From an uncultured Gammaproteobacteria bacterium (GTDB lineage Bacteria; Pseudomonadota; Gammaproteobacteria; UBA6429; Thiohalophilaceae): a DNA stretch of 64,000 nt. Below, in pieces: positions 54,201 through 63,672 of this stretch; positions within the stretch are counted from its first letter, which is position 1; every line of letters begins with the position of its first letter. A program made the translations under genes and the position numbers. The notes beneath the pieces are model-generated. The model ran no database searches. It saw only the letters and a list, made by a program, of their open reading frames with translations, and was not told the DNA's origin. The stretch spans positions 124,001 to 188,000 of the forward strand of contig CAJYAN010000001.1 in the NCBI GenBank assembly GCA_913064945.1, written 5' to 3'.

Positions 54201-54908
54201 ATGGCGGATTATGCAATTGCCCCCTCCATTTTGTCAGCGGATTTTGCCCGTCTGGGTGAAGAAGTCGATAACGTTTTAAAAGCGGGTGCGGACATTGTGC
54301 ACTTTGATGTCATGGACAATCACTACGTCCCCAACCTGACCATTGGTCCTCTGGTCTGCGAAGCCCTGCGTAAGCACGGCGTGACGGCCGAGATCGATGT
54401 ACACCTGATGGTCAAGCCGGTCGATCGCATTATTCCCGATTTTGCCAAGGCGGGTGCCAGTTATATTACCTTCCACCCCGAGGCCTCGGAGCATATCGAT
54501 CGCTCTCTGCAGCTCATCAAGGGCGAGGGCTGCAAGGCCGGACTGGTCTTCAATCCGGCGACCCCACTGGATGTGCTGAAGTATGTCATCGACAAGGTTG
54601 ATATGGTCCTGCTGATGTCCGTCAACCCCGGTTTCGGCGGCCAGTCCTTTATCCCGGCGACGCTCGATAAGCTGCGTGAAGCGCGCAAGATCATCGATGC
54701 CAGTGGCCGTGATATACGGCTGGAAATCGACGGCGGCGTCAAGGTAGATAATATCCGTGAAATCGCCGAAGCGGGTGCCGACACCTTTGTTGCGGGTTCA
54801 GCGATTTTTAATGCCAAGAATGACAAGGATGCCAATATCTACGACACCGTCATTCAAAAAATGCGTGATGAACTGGCCATGGCCAGCACGACCGAAATGG
54901 GCATGTGA
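54201..54908 (+). CDS. rpe: Ribulose-phosphate 3-epimerase
   Basis: 235 aa. TIM-barrel epimerase with [35 protein letters not shown] (Asp and metal His), [14 protein letters not shown] and the closing EIDGGV and GSAIF. It interconverts ribulose-5-P and xylulose-5-P in the pentose-phosphate pathway and Calvin cycle. First gene of the rpe-gph-trp run. A repeat hairpin follows. Confidence 0.96.
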   Translation: MADYAIAPSILSADFARLGEEVDNVLKAGADIVHFDVMDNHYVPNLTIGPLVCEALRKHGVTAEIDVHLMVKPVDRIIPDFAKAGASYITFHPEASEHIDRSLQLIKGEGCKAGLVFNPATPLDVLKYVIDKVDMVLLMSVNPGFGGQSFIPATLDKLREARKIIDASGRDIRLEIDGGVKVDNIREIAEAGADTFVAGSAIFNAKNDKDANIYDTVIQKMRDELAMASTTEMGM

Positions 54909-54922
54909 TAAAAAATTAAGAC

Positions 54923-55003
54923 TTAACGCAAAGGTGCCGTGGCGCTAAGCAAAACAAGTTATTAGTCTTGTCATGACTTAGCAGCACGACGTCTTCGCGT
55001 TAC
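54923..55003. repeat. Operon repeat element A (rpe/gph spacer)
   Basis: Inverted repeat of about 81 bases. TAACGCAAAGGTGCCGTGGC followed by GCTAAG pairs with CTTAGC then CACGACGTCTTCGCGTTA read back; an inner stem ACAAG/CTTGT closes it. Nearly fills the gap between rpe and gph. Shares the AACGC-AAG-CG end motif with elements B-E. Confidence 0.8.
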
Positions 55004-55018
55004 TAATGGTATATATAA

Positions 55019-55708
55019 ATGCTTAAGAAACCTGAAATGATCCTGATTGATGTGGATGGCACGCTGGTCGACAGCGTACCAGACCTGGCCTATTGCGCCG
55101 ACGAAATGCTGAAGGCCCTTGGCATGCCGGCGCATGGTGAGGACAGGGTGCGTGAATGGGTTGGCAACGGCGTAGAGCGCCTGGCCCGGCGTGCCCTGAT
55201 CGGTCAGCTCGACGGTGAGCCTGACGATGCCCTGTTTGCCAGGGCCTACCCGATCTACCTGGAGTTGTATGCCGAAAATACCAGCAAGCGCAGTACCCTG
55301 TATCCGGGTGTGCGTGAAGGCCTGAACTATCTCAAGGCGCAGGGTTACCGGCTGGGTTGCGTCACCAATAAGGCCGAGCAGTTTACCCTGCCCCTGTTGA
55401 ACGACCTGGGCGTGGCGGACTATTTCGAGATCATTATTAGTGGCGACACGCTGCCGGTGAAAAAGCCGGATCCGGGTCCCCTGCTACACGCGGCCCAATT
55501 CTTCGGCGTTGCCCCGGAAAATGCGCTGATGATTGGCGACTCGGTGAGCGACGTAACAGCAGCGCGTGCCGCCGGGTTTCAGATTCTCTGCATGAGTTAT
55601 GGATACAACCACGGTGTGGATATTCGTGAAGCCAATCCCGATGTAGTCATTGACTCCATGGCGGAGTTGCCTGCACTATTAGATGCGGCACAACAAGGTG
55701 CGGCGTAA
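55019..55708 (+). CDS. gph: Phosphoglycolate phosphatase
   Basis: 229 aa, HAD family. DVDGTLVDS (nucleophile Asp), the middle Thr/Ser motif in VTNKAEQF and motif IV GDSVSDVTAARAAGF, with the cap domain between. It recycles 2-phosphoglycolate from DNA repair or Rubisco oxygenation. The gene order rpe-gph-trpE is usual in gammaproteobacteria. Confidence 0.94.
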   Translation: MLKKPEMILIDVDGTLVDSVPDLAYCADEMLKALGMPAHGEDRVREWVGNGVERLARRALIGQLDGEPDDALFARAYPIYLELYAENTSKRSTLYPGVREGLNYLKAQGYRLGCVTNKAEQFTLPLLNDLGVADYFEIIISGDTLPVKKPDPGPLLHAAQFFGVAPENALMIGDSVSDVTAARAAGFQILCMSYGYNHGVDIREANPDVVIDSMAELPALLDAAQQGAA

Positions 55709-55837
55709 GTACGGACCAGCGAACAAAAGACCTGAAGAAATGCAAAGTCACTTTTATACAGATAATCGATGGTGCAGCTAGTGGCGTAACTGGCTGTGAT
55801 TTTCTGTGTGTGACAAATTTTTCTTTGGGTAAAAAAA

Positions 55838-57322
55838 ATGAACGAATCAACTTTCAAGGCTCTGGCCGGGCAGGGGTACAACCGCATTCCATTAATGCGG
55901 GAAGTGCTTGCCGACCTGGATACACCGCTTAGTACCTACCTCAAACTGGCCAATGGGCCCTATTCCTATTTGTTTGAATCCGTCCAGGGCGGTGAAAAAT
56001 GGGGCCGCTATTCCATGATTGGCCTGCCCTGTCGCAAAATCATTCGTATCAGCGGCCATGAGGTGACCATTTTACAGGAAGGCGATGCGCCGGAGACACT
56101 GACGGTCGACGACCCGCTGGCCTGGGTAGAGCTGCTGCAAGAGCAATACAAAGTACCGGAAGTCGAAGGCATGCCACGCTTCACCGGCGGTCTGGTGGGT
56201 TATTTCGGTTATGACACGATTCGCTATATCGAGCCACGCCTGGCAACCTGCCCCAATGACGACCCGCTAAAGGTCCCGGATATCCTGTTGATGGTCTCTG
56301 AAGAAGTCGTGGTGTTTGATAATCTTGGCGGCAAGTTGTACGTCATAGTGCATGCCGATACGGTGGGTGAACATGCCTATACTGTAGCTGAGGCACGCCT
56401 GGACCAGCTGGCTCAACAGTTAACGCGGCAGGTGCATCACGAGGCCAAGCCGAGTTCGGTCAAGGTGAGTGAGGCAGATTTTATCTCGGGGTTTACCCAG
56501 GAGGGTTTTGAAGACGCCGTCAACAAGGCCAAGGAGTATATTGTCGAGGGGGATGTTATGCAGGTTGTTCTGTCGCAGCGCCTGTCGATCCCCTTTAGCG
56601 CCAAACCCCTCGACCTGTATCGCGCCCTGCGCAGCTTAAATCCATCGCCTTACATGTTTTATCTAGACCTGGGTGACTTCCATGTCGTGGGTTCCTCGCC
56701 GGAGATCCTGACCCGCCTCGAAGATGGTGAGGTCACCGTCAGACCCATCGCCGGTACACGGCCGCGGGGTAAAAACGAGGCAGACGATATCGCGCTGGAA
56801 AAAGACTTGCTGTCCGATCCAAAAGAACTGGCGGAACACCTGATGCTGATCGACCTGGGACGTAACGATGTCGGCCGCATTGCCAATACCGGCAGCGTTG
56901 AGCTGACGGAAAGAATGATTATTGAACGCTACTCTCACGTCATGCATATCGTCTCCAACGTCACGGGTAAATTAAAAGCAGGCATGAGTGCCATGGATGT
57001 ATTGCGTGCCACCTTTCCCGCCGGTACCGTCAGTGGTGCCCCAAAAATTCGTGCCATGGAAATTATTGATGAACTGGAACCGGTAAAGCGTGGTGTCTAT
57101 GCCGGTGCAGTAGGTTATCTGGCGTGGAATGGCAACATGGATACGGCCATCGCCATTCGCACTGCGGTCATCAAGGATAAGACCTTACACATCCAGGCGG
57201 GGGCTGGCATCGTGCATGACTCCATACCAAGAAATGAATGGGATGAGACGATGAACAAGGGTCGGGCAGTATTTCGCGCCGTTACCATGGCCGAGGCCGG
57301 GCTTGACGGCGCACACCGGTAA
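55838..57322 (+). CDS. trpE: Anthranilate synthase component I
   Basis: 494 aa. N-terminal regulatory motif [21 protein letters not shown], then the chorismate-binding catalytic domain with [40 protein letters not shown] and GTVSGAPK. It makes anthranilate from chorismate with NH3 from TrpG. Feedback inhibition by tryptophan is expected. Followed directly by element B, so trpG is 480 bases away. Confidence 0.97.
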   Translation: MNESTFKALAGQGYNRIPLMREVLADLDTPLSTYLKLANGPYSYLFESVQGGEKWGRYSMIGLPCRKIIRISGHEVTILQEGDAPETLTVDDPLAWVELLQEQYKVPEVEGMPRFTGGLVGYFGYDTIRYIEPRLATCPNDDPLKVPDILLMVSEEVVVFDNLGGKLYVIVHADTVGEHAYTVAEARLDQLAQQLTRQVHHEAKPSSVKVSEADFISGFTQEGFEDAVNKAKEYIVEGDVMQVVLSQRLSIPFSAKPLDLYRALRSLNPSPYMFYLDLGDFHVVGSSPEILTRLEDGEVTVRPIAGTRPRGKNEADDIALEKDLLSDPKELAEHLMLIDLGRNDVGRIANTGSVELTERMIIERYSHVMHIVSNVTGKLKAGMSAMDVLRATFPAGTVSGAPKIRAMEIIDELEPVKRGVYAGAVGYLAWNGNMDTAIAIRTAVIKDKTLHIQAGAGIVHDSIPRNEWDETMNKGRAVFRAVTMAEAGLDGAHR

Positions 57323-57330
57323 ATGTTGAC

Positions 57331-57792
57331 AACGCAGAGACGCCGCGACGCAGAGTTCACAGAGGAAAATGTATTTAATGTGCAAGGGAATGCATATATG
57401 GATGAGAATGTAATTTCTGTACAGGTTATTGCTGCCGCGATTGAAGTCCATAGGAGTTTAGGACCGGGTCTGTTGGAATCGGTATATCAGCAATGTATGA
57501 AATATGAATTAGAGGCAACTGGCCTGGACTGTCAGATTGAGTTGCCGGTTACTGCCGCCTATAAAGGTAATGTTTTGATTCTGCATTTCGTATTGATATG
57601 TTAGTTGCAGGAAAAGTTGTTGTTGAGTTGAAAGTGGTCGAAAGGATTTTATCGTTGCATGAAGCCCAGTTTCTGTCATATCTACGTTTGACAGGAAATA
57701 AATTAGGACTGTTAATCAATTTTCATGCGCTAACAATCAAACAAGGATTGAAGCGGATAGTAAATAATTTATAACTTTTGCGCCTTTGCGTT
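57331..57792 (+). mobile_element. Operon repeat element B (trpE/trpG) carrying a broken GxxExxY gene
   Basis: About 460 bases. The left end AACGCAGAGACGCCGCGACG (57331) matches the reverse complement of the right end (AACGCAAAGGCGCAAAAG, from 57792 back). The pair of ends encloses one GxxExxY-type gene with a frameshift. The right end stops 10 bases before the trpG ATG. Such AACGCAGAGACGC ends recur around GxxExxY genes in other genomes (from memory). This is the only long, gene-bearing member of the family in the window. Confidence 0.75.
57398..57774 (+). pseudogene. GxxExxY protein gene, frameshifted
   Basis: MDENVISVQVIAAAIEVHRS followed by LGPGLLESVY gives the family motif G-x-x-E-x-x-Y. 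One base is missing after 57577; restoring it yields VLDSAFRIDMLVAGKVVVELKVVERI, the PDDEXK-like D...E-x-K part, and an end at 57774 for about 125 aa, the usual length. The annotated frame without correction stops at 57604. Decay may be real or a homopolymer sequencing error (GTTTTG). Confidence 0.85.
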
Positions 57793-57802
57793 GAGAAAAT
57801 AT

Positions 57803-58381
57803 ATGTTAGTAATGATCGACAACTATGACTCCTTTACCTATAACCTCGTGCAGTACTTTGGCGAGCTGGGCGCTGAGGTCAGTGTCTATCGCAACGACCA
57901 GATTACAGTAAAAGAAATTGAGGCATTAGAGCCTAAGTATCTGGTCATCTCACCAGGGCCCTGCACACCGAATGAGGCGGGGATATCGGTCGAGGCGATT
58001 AAATATTTTGCCGGTAAATTACCGGTTCTTGGTGTCTGTCTTGGACATCAGGGTATTGGCCAGGCCTTTGGCGGTAAAGTCGTACACGCCAAACAGATCA
58101 TGCATGGCAAGACTTCCATGGTGCATCACAATAACACCGGTATTTTCAGGAACATTGAAAATCCCTTTGAGGCGACGCGTTACCACTCGCTGGTGATTGA
58201 ACAGCAGAGTCTGCCGGGCTGCCTCGAGGTTACTGCCTGGACCGCCAATGACGATGGCAGTATCGATGAGATCATGGGCGTGCGTCATAAAGAGTATGCG
58301 ATTGAAGGTATGCAATTTCATCCCGAGTCGATACTGACGGCGCAGGGACATGCCCTGTTGAAAAATTTTCTGGAGTATTGA
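57803..58381 (+). CDS. trpG: Anthranilate synthase component II (glutamine amidotransferase)
   Basis: 192 aa. ATG at 57803 ([19 protein letters not shown]). Class I glutamine amidotransferase with nucleophile Cys in [15 protein letters not shown] and the His/Glu pair in MQFHPESIL. It supplies ammonia to TrpE. The only purine-rich stretch before the start is GAGAAAA (57793-57799), at the junction with element B, so insertion has shaped its translation signal. Confidence 0.95.
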   Translation: MLVMIDNYDSFTYNLVQYFGELGAEVSVYRNDQITVKEIEALEPKYLVISPGPCTPNEAGISVEAIKYFAGKLPVLGVCLGHQGIGQAFGGKVVHAKQIMHGKTSMVHHNNTGIFRNIENPFEATRYHSLVIEQQSLPGCLEVTAWTANDDGSIDEIMGVRHKEYAIEGMQFHPESILTAQGHALLKNFLEY

Positions 58382-58385
58382 TTCA

Positions 58386-58562
58386 TCGCTAAGACGCGGA
58401 GTAATTCGACACTATCGGCCGGTAACCGCATGATTTTCTGTTTGTTATGAAGTTGTTTCCCGGTATATTTTTTAATACCTGGAATTGCCATGTATTGACG
58501 AAACGTATTCCGGCAACTTAGGTTAACTACATTAACATTCGTTATCAGCGTCTTTACGGTGA
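58386..58562. repeat. Operon repeat element C (trpG/trpD spacer)
   Basis: Left CGCTAAGACGCGGAG matches the reverse complement of the right end (CACCGTAAAGACGCTGA read back from 58562). It fills nearly all of the 203-base spacer. No ORF. The middle is unlike the other copies. Confidence 0.65.
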
Positions 58563-58584
58563 AAAAAATCAGGGGACATAGATT

Positions 58585-59604
58585 ATGGACATGCAAACTG
58601 CGATTAAGGCCGTCACGGAAAAGAAAGATCTGACGACGGATGAAATGACCGCGGTCATGCGGACAATTATGACTGGTGAGGCCACCCCGGCGCAGACAGG
58701 TGGTTTTTTGATCGGCCTGCGTATGAAGGGTGAGACGGTAGATGAAATTGCCGCCGCCGCTGGCGTAATGCGTGAGCTGGCGACAAAGGTCAACGTCAAT
58801 ATTGCGCCGCTGGTGGATACCTGTGGTACGGGCGGTGATGGCTCGAATACCTTTAATATTTCAACAACAACAGCCTTTGTGGCGGCGGCCGCAGGTGCTT
58901 ATGTTGCAAAACACGGTAATCGTTCCGTCTCGAGTAAATCCGGCAGTGCCGACGTACTGGAAGCCGCGGGGGTTAATTTACAGTTAACGCCAGAGCAGGT
59001 TGCCGAGTGCGTTGAAAAGGTGGGTGTCGGTTTTATGTTCGCGCCGGCGCATCATAGTGCTATGAAGCATGCTATCGGGCCTCGCAAGGAAATGGGTGTA
59101 CGCACGATTTTCAATCTGCTGGGGCCGCTAACCAATCCTGCCGGGGCACCGAATCAGGTTATGGGAGTCTACGGTGAACAATGGCTGGAGCCTCTGGCCA
59201 ATGTCTTACAGAAACTTGGTAGCCGCCATGTTATGGTCGTCCACAGTGATGATGGTATGGACGAAATCAGTATCAGCGCGCCGACACAGGTTGCTGAGCT
59301 TAAGGATGGGCAGGTAAGTCGTTATCGAATCGAACCAGAACAATTCGGTATGGCCCGGCAGGATATAAAAACTCTGGCGGTAACGGATGTCGCACAGTCA
59401 CTGAAAGTAATGCGTGCCGTACTGAACGGTGAGTCTGGTTCGGCAAGTGATATTGTCGCTTTAAATGCCGGGGCCGCCATCTATACTTCGGGTCTGGCAG
59501 ACGATCTCAAGTCTGGCGTCGCCCGGGCGCAGGAAATAATCAATAGCGGTACAGCCACGTCAAAACTGGATGCACTGGTTAGCTTGACCAGGTCTTTTGC
59601 ATAA
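58585..59604 (+). CDS. trpD: Anthranilate phosphoribosyltransferase
   Basis: 339 aa. ATG at 58585 with GGGGA upstream. Signature [28 protein letters not shown], then [20 protein letters not shown] and the phosphoribosyl pocket [18 protein letters not shown]. It transfers phosphoribose to anthranilate in the second step of tryptophan synthesis. Confidence 0.97.
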   Translation: MDMQTAIKAVTEKKDLTTDEMTAVMRTIMTGEATPAQTGGFLIGLRMKGETVDEIAAAAGVMRELATKVNVNIAPLVDTCGTGGDGSNTFNISTTTAFVAAAAGAYVAKHGNRSVSSKSGSADVLEAAGVNLQLTPEQVAECVEKVGVGFMFAPAHHSAMKHAIGPRKEMGVRTIFNLLGPLTNPAGAPNQVMGVYGEQWLEPLANVLQKLGSRHVMVVHSDDGMDEISISAPTQVAELKDGQVSRYRIEPEQFGMARQDIKTLAVTDVAQSLKVMRAVLNGESGSASDIVALNAGAAIYTSGLADDLKSGVARAQEIINSGTATSKLDALVSLTRSFA

Positions 59605-59612
59605 AAATTTAT

Positions 59613-59750
59613 TGCAAAGGCGTAGCGAGCGGCAGGGGATTTAAATTTATATTGTGACTGTGATGTTATGCAAAATATAAAATATAGTTTAGTGCATCAA
59701 CATAATTGATAATGGTCTTAACTTTGCGTTCTCCGCATCTTGGCGGTGAG
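59613..59750. repeat. Operon repeat element D (trpD/trpC spacer)
   Basis: The right end ACTTTGCGTTCTCCGCATCT then TGGCGGTGAG is a clear family end (reverse: CACCGCCAAGATGCGGAG then AACGCAAAGT). The left end, GCAAAGGCGTAGCG at 59614, is weaker. No ORF. Confidence 0.6.
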
Positions 59751-59773
59751 GTCAGTAACTTGAGTATGTAAAA

Positions 59774-60568
59774 ATGAATACCCCCGATATATTAAAAAAG
59801 ATTGTTAAACGTAAACAGACAGAGGTTTCGGAACGCCTCTCCGAGATCCCGTTGGCGGAACAAATTGATCGGGCCATGGCGGATTCACCCGTGCGTGGCT
59901 TTGTGCAGCATATTGAGCAAACCATCCAGGCAGGCAAGGCGGCGGTGATCGCCGAAATTAAAAAAGCTTCACCGAGTAAAGGGGTGATGCGAGAGAATTT
60001 TATTCCCGCCGAGATTGCCCGGTCTTATGAAAAGGCTGGTGCCACCTGTTTATCGGTGTTGACCGATGTCGATTTTTTTCAGGGTAGTGATGCCTATTTA
60101 CAACAGGCCCGTAATGCCTGTTCACTGCCGGTCATCCGTAAAGATTTTATCATTGACCCGTATCAGGTTTACGAGGCCCGTGCCATTGGCGCCGACTGTA
60201 TTTTACTTATCGTCGCCTGTCTGGAGGATAGCAAGCTGATTGAACTCAATACCCTGGCGCACGAACTGGGCATGGATGTGCTGGTGGAAGTGCATGATGT
60301 CGAAGAGCTGCAAAAGGCACTGTCATTACCCAATCGATTGATCGGTATTAACAACCGCAACTTGCGTAGCTTTGAAACCTCCTTGCAGACCACGATAGAT
60401 TTATTGGCCCGAATCCCGGCGGGGCGTATTGTGGTTACAGAAAGCGGCATTCACAACCCGGAAGATGTGAGTCTGATGCGGCAGCACGATGTCAATACTT
60501 TTCTGGTGGGAGAGGCTTTTATGAAAGCTGCTGATCCTGGCGTAAAGCTTAAGGAGTTATTTTCTTAG
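59774..60568 (+). CDS. trpC: Indole-3-glycerol phosphate synthase
   Basis: 264 aa, single-function TIM barrel. [67 protein letters not shown] and [12 protein letters not shown] are the family blocks, including the catalytic Glu/Lys/Asn sites. It closes carboxyphenylaminodeoxyribulose-phosphate to indole-glycerol phosphate. The trp genes B, A and F are not next to it. Weak GAG site upstream. Confidence 0.96.
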   Translation: MNTPDILKKIVKRKQTEVSERLSEIPLAEQIDRAMADSPVRGFVQHIEQTIQAGKAAVIAEIKKASPSKGVMRENFIPAEIARSYEKAGATCLSVLTDVDFFQGSDAYLQQARNACSLPVIRKDFIIDPYQVYEARAIGADCILLIVACLEDSKLIELNTLAHELGMDVLVEVHDVEELQKALSLPNRLIGINNRNLRSFETSLQTTIDLLARIPAGRIVVTESGIHNPEDVSLMRQHDVNTFLVGEAFMKAADPGVKLKELFS

Positions 60569-60571
60569 CTA

Positions 60572-60694
60572 GACGCAAAGACGCCAGGCACGCAAAGAAA
60601 AAATCTGCCCGGCTGAGCGGACTCTGAGTTTTGTTACAGGGTGTGAAGGTTATTAATCGTTGTCTCTCTGGGTACTTCGCGCCTTGGCAGTGAA
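60572..60694. repeat. Operon repeat element E (after trpC)
   Basis: The left end GACGCAAAGACGCCAGGCAC then GCAAAGAA is a clean family end; the right end reads back as TTCACTGCCAAGGCGCGAAG. It spans almost the whole gap between trpC and the convergent crp gene. Best-preserved of the short copies. Confidence 0.75.
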
Positions 60695-60702
60695 ACGTTC
60701 GT

Positions 60703-61344
60703 TTAGCGTGTACCAAAGACTACAATCGTCTTACCCTTGACGTAAATCAGCTCCTGTTCCTCCATGCTCTTGAGGACACGCCCCACCATTTCACGTGAGC
60801 AACCGACAATGCGGCCAATCTCCTGGCGGGTGATGCGAATCTGCATGCCATCGGGGTGTGTCATGGCATCCGGTTGCTTGCACAGGTCCAGCAGGGTGCG
60901 GGCCACGCGGCCTGTGACGTCCATAAAGGCCAGGTCAGAGACCTTGCGACTGGTGACGCGCAGGCGGGCCGCCATTTGTGAGGCCATGGCGAACAGGACA
61001 TCCGGGTGGTCTTCGTAGAGCTGGCGAAATTTGCTGTAACTGATCTCGGCCACTTCACAGGCCGTCTTGGCACGTACCCAGGCACTACGGTTGGCTTCAT
61101 CGCCGAATAGCCCCATTTCGCCGAAAAAATCGCCCTTGTTCAGATAGGCGAGGACAATCTCACGTCCCTCTTCATCCTCAATAAGGACCGTTACGGAGCC
61201 TTCAACGATAAAATACAGGACATCAGGCTTATCACCGGCATAGATAATGACGCTCTTGGCCGGGTAATGGCGGCGGTGACAGTGTTCGATGAAGCGATCC
61301 AGAGAAGCAATGCCGGTTGACTGTGATGTTGGCATTTGTGCCAT
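60703..61344 (-). CDS. crp: cAMP receptor protein (Crp/Vfr)
   Basis: 213 aa. ATG at 61344 behind AAGGA; a longer frame upstream is rejected. cAMP-binding domain with [20 protein letters not shown], very close to E. coli CRP, then a helix-turn-helix with [24 protein letters not shown]. It regulates catabolite, motility or virulence genes. Convergent with trpC, as in pseudomonads, where vfr sits at this place. Confidence 0.95.
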   Translation of the reverse strand: MAQMPTSQSTGIASLDRFIEHCHRRHYPAKSVIIYAGDKPDVLYFIVEGSVTVLIEDEEGREIVLAYLNKGDFFGEMGLFGDEANRSAWVRAKTACEVAEISYSKFRQLYEDHPDVLFAMASQMAARLRVTSRKVSDLAFMDVTGRVARTLLDLCKQPDAMTHPDGMQIRITRQEIGRIVGCSREMVGRVLKSMEEQELIYVKGKTIVVFGTR

Positions 61345-61524
61345 AGTTGTCCTTGTTTTTCTTCGGGTATTCCAATATTTGCCCAATGATATACCAATGC
61401 GGTGGCCAGTGTGCAAGGATAAATGGCCAAACTGCGATGGTGATCACTTCTGCTTATCGGCAGACAGGCATTTGAGTTAAATTATTCTGCAATACGTATT
61501 TTTTTGACAGGAGGGCGGTATTTC

Positions 61525-61950
61525 ATGAAGGCGCGGGTCAAGTGGGTGGAAGCAGCTACGTTTATCGGGGAATCAGGGAGTGGGCATGCCGTGGTGATGG
61601 ATGGCCCCGAGGAGTTTGGTGGCCGTAATTTGGGGGTACGGCCCATGGAAATGCTGTTACTGGGCATGGGGGGATGCACGGCCTTTGATGTGGTGCATAT
61701 TCTCAAAAAACTGCGCCAGCCGATTCAGGATTGTGTGGTGGAATTATCGGCAGAGCGGGCAGAGACTGAGCCGAAGGTCTTCACTAAAATGCATGTCCAT
61801 TTCATTGTCTATGGTGATGGGCTAACAGAAGATAAAGTGGCGCGGGCAGTGAATTTGTCGGCCGAGAAGTATTGTTCGGCATCCATTATGTTTAGTCAGG
61901 TGGCCGAGGTGACTCACGATTTTGAGGTCCGCCCGACGAATGCCGGGTAA
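61525..61950 (+). CDS. OsmC/Ohr family peroxidase-like protein
   Basis: 141 aa. ATG at 61525 (MKARVKWVEAATFIGE) behind AGGAGG; a TTG at 61504 is rejected. The two peroxidatic cysteines are in GMGGCTAFDVV and EKYCSASIMF, as in the YhfA/OsmC branch. It may detoxify organic peroxides or act in sulfur metabolism. Adjacent to crp, as in many gammaproteobacteria. Confidence 0.92.
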   Translation: MKARVKWVEAATFIGESGSGHAVVMDGPEEFGGRNLGVRPMEMLLLGMGGCTAFDVVHILKKLRQPIQDCVVELSAERAETEPKVFTKMHVHFIVYGDGLTEDKVARAVNLSAEKYCSASIMFSQVAEVTHDFEVRPTNAG

Positions 61951-61953
61951 TCC

Positions 61954-63588
61954 ATGCCAGAACTAACCCATATTATCGACAGTTACTATCGCGCCCTGTT
62001 TCGGTTTTATCCGGAAATGGCGGTCGAGGTGGGTGTTCCCGGCTATGCCGCGTTATTACCGCTCTATGACGACGATGATATCGGCGCACTGACGGTCTTG
62101 CATGAAAAATTGCTCGATGCCCTGGAAGAAACCAGTACCAGCGAATGCACTACAGATCAGTGTATCGACATGGCGCTGTTGCGCGGACAGGCACTGATTG
62201 CCTTAAAGCAACATGCCAGCTCGGACTGGCGTCAGCGCGACCCATTGCGTTTTGTGCCGGTGAACGTCATTTATCAGCTCATGGTTCGGCCGGTAGCAGA
62301 TTTCGACACGGCCATACAGAAACGCCTTCAGGCCATTCCGGCCTATCTACGAGGAGCGCGCCGTCACCTGCAAACTGAGCCGGAGCAGATCCCCGCCGTC
62401 TGGCTGGAATCCGCCATACTGGAAGCGGAACACGGTGCGGAATATTTTCGTCAAATACGCACGGAGCCGAGGATAGCCCGCGCCAGGGCCGAACAGGGTT
62501 TAACCGAGGCTGCCGAGGCGCTCGAGGCCTTCGCCCACTTCCTGCAAACCGAGATAGGTCCCCGTGCGCAGGGGGAATTTGCCTGCGGTCGGGAATTGTT
62601 TGACCTGATGCTACAGCAGCGCCACTTTCTGGATGTGACGGCGGATGACCTGCATAGCCTTGGTGAGCGTTTGTATACTGACACCGAGCGTCAGCTTAAA
62701 GCCGTTACACAGCAGCTGCGTGGTGATACCGATATCGCGGCCATGACGGCCCAGTTGCATCAGCATAAACTCAAGGCGGCAGACCTGTTAGGACAGTATC
62801 GACAAGGTATGCAAGGTGCGTATGCCTTCCTGCAGCAGCATGACCTGGTGACGTTACCCGAAAGACAGCAACTGGAAGTCGTGGCAACACCGGAATTTCT
62901 CCGCCATCAGATTCCCTTCGCCGCCTATATGGAACCCGTGCCGACCGACCCGCGTCAAAAGGGTTTGTATTACGTCACGCTCCCGGACAATGCCGAAGAC
63001 CTGCTGGAACACTACCCGCAAAGCATCGCCCATACCTGTGTGCATGAGGCCTGGCCCGGGCATCACCTGCAGTTTGTCACGGCCAATCATTCAGCGACCT
63101 CCAGGGCATTACCACGCCTGTTAAACGCCTCGGCTACTCTGTACGAAGGCTGGGCCCTGTATTGTGAACAGTTAATGCAGGAACAGGGATTTCTCCACAG
63201 TCCCGAATCGAACTTTGTCTTATTAAAGGACCGGCTCTGGCGTGCACTGCGTATCATGCTCGATGTGGAGCTGCATACCTGGGGCCTGTCGCTGGATGCC
63301 GCCGCCGCCAGGATGCAGGCGACACTTGGTATGTCGCGTCAGCAGGCCATGGCCGATCTGCGCTGGTATAGCCACGCTCCGACCGTCCCTATGGGGTATG
63401 CCACTGGCTGGTCGCTGATCAATGCCAGTCGTTCACGGTTACAGGCATCACAGCAGGACTTCAGCCTGAAGGCCTTTCACGATGCGCTGATGGCCAGTGG
63501 TTCCATCGCCCTGCCGCTGGTATTGCGGCAGCGTTTTGGTGAACCGCTCTGGCATAGTGTTCATCGTGAAGTCTTCAAAAATTCGTGA
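61954..63588 (+). CDS. DUF885 metallopeptidase-like protein
   Basis: 544 aa, starting 3 bases after OsmC. The zinc-type motif is HEAWPGHHLQF with a downstream glutamate in EGWALYCEQL; these are the DUF885 (HEAxPGH...EGWA) signatures, a family of likely carboxypeptidases. No signal peptide, so cytoplasmic. Ends with PLWHSVHREVF. Probably in one transcript with OsmC. Confidence 0.9.
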   Translation: MPELTHIIDSYYRALFRFYPEMAVEVGVPGYAALLPLYDDDDIGALTVLHEKLLDALEETSTSECTTDQCIDMALLRGQALIALKQHASSDWRQRDPLRFVPVNVIYQLMVRPVADFDTAIQKRLQAIPAYLRGARRHLQTEPEQIPAVWLESAILEAEHGAEYFRQIRTEPRIARARAEQGLTEAAEALEAFAHFLQTEIGPRAQGEFACGRELFDLMLQQRHFLDVTADDLHSLGERLYTDTERQLKAVTQQLRGDTDIAAMTAQLHQHKLKAADLLGQYRQGMQGAYAFLQQHDLVTLPERQQLEVVATPEFLRHQIPFAAYMEPVPTDPRQKGLYYVTLPDNAEDLLEHYPQSIAHTCVHEAWPGHHLQFVTANHSATSRALPRLLNASATLYEGWALYCEQLMQEQGFLHSPESNFVLLKDRLWRALRIMLDVELHTWGLSLDAAAARMQATLGMSRQQAMADLRWYSHAPTVPMGYATGWSLINASRSRLQASQQDFSLKAFHDALMASGSIALPLVLRQRFGEPLWHSVHREVFKNS

Positions 63589-63672
63589 TGGCGGTGGTTT
63601 TCAGCTACAATGTGCCCCCGCCGGGTACTGGCGGAAGAGTCGAACCCCGAGCTACGCAGGAGGCCATCAGGC

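Noticed and set aside
55709-55837. trp attenuator or leader peptide before trpE
   Set aside because: A weak hairpin (AGCTAGT/ACTGGCT) exists near 55775, but there is no Trp-rich short ORF and no T-run.
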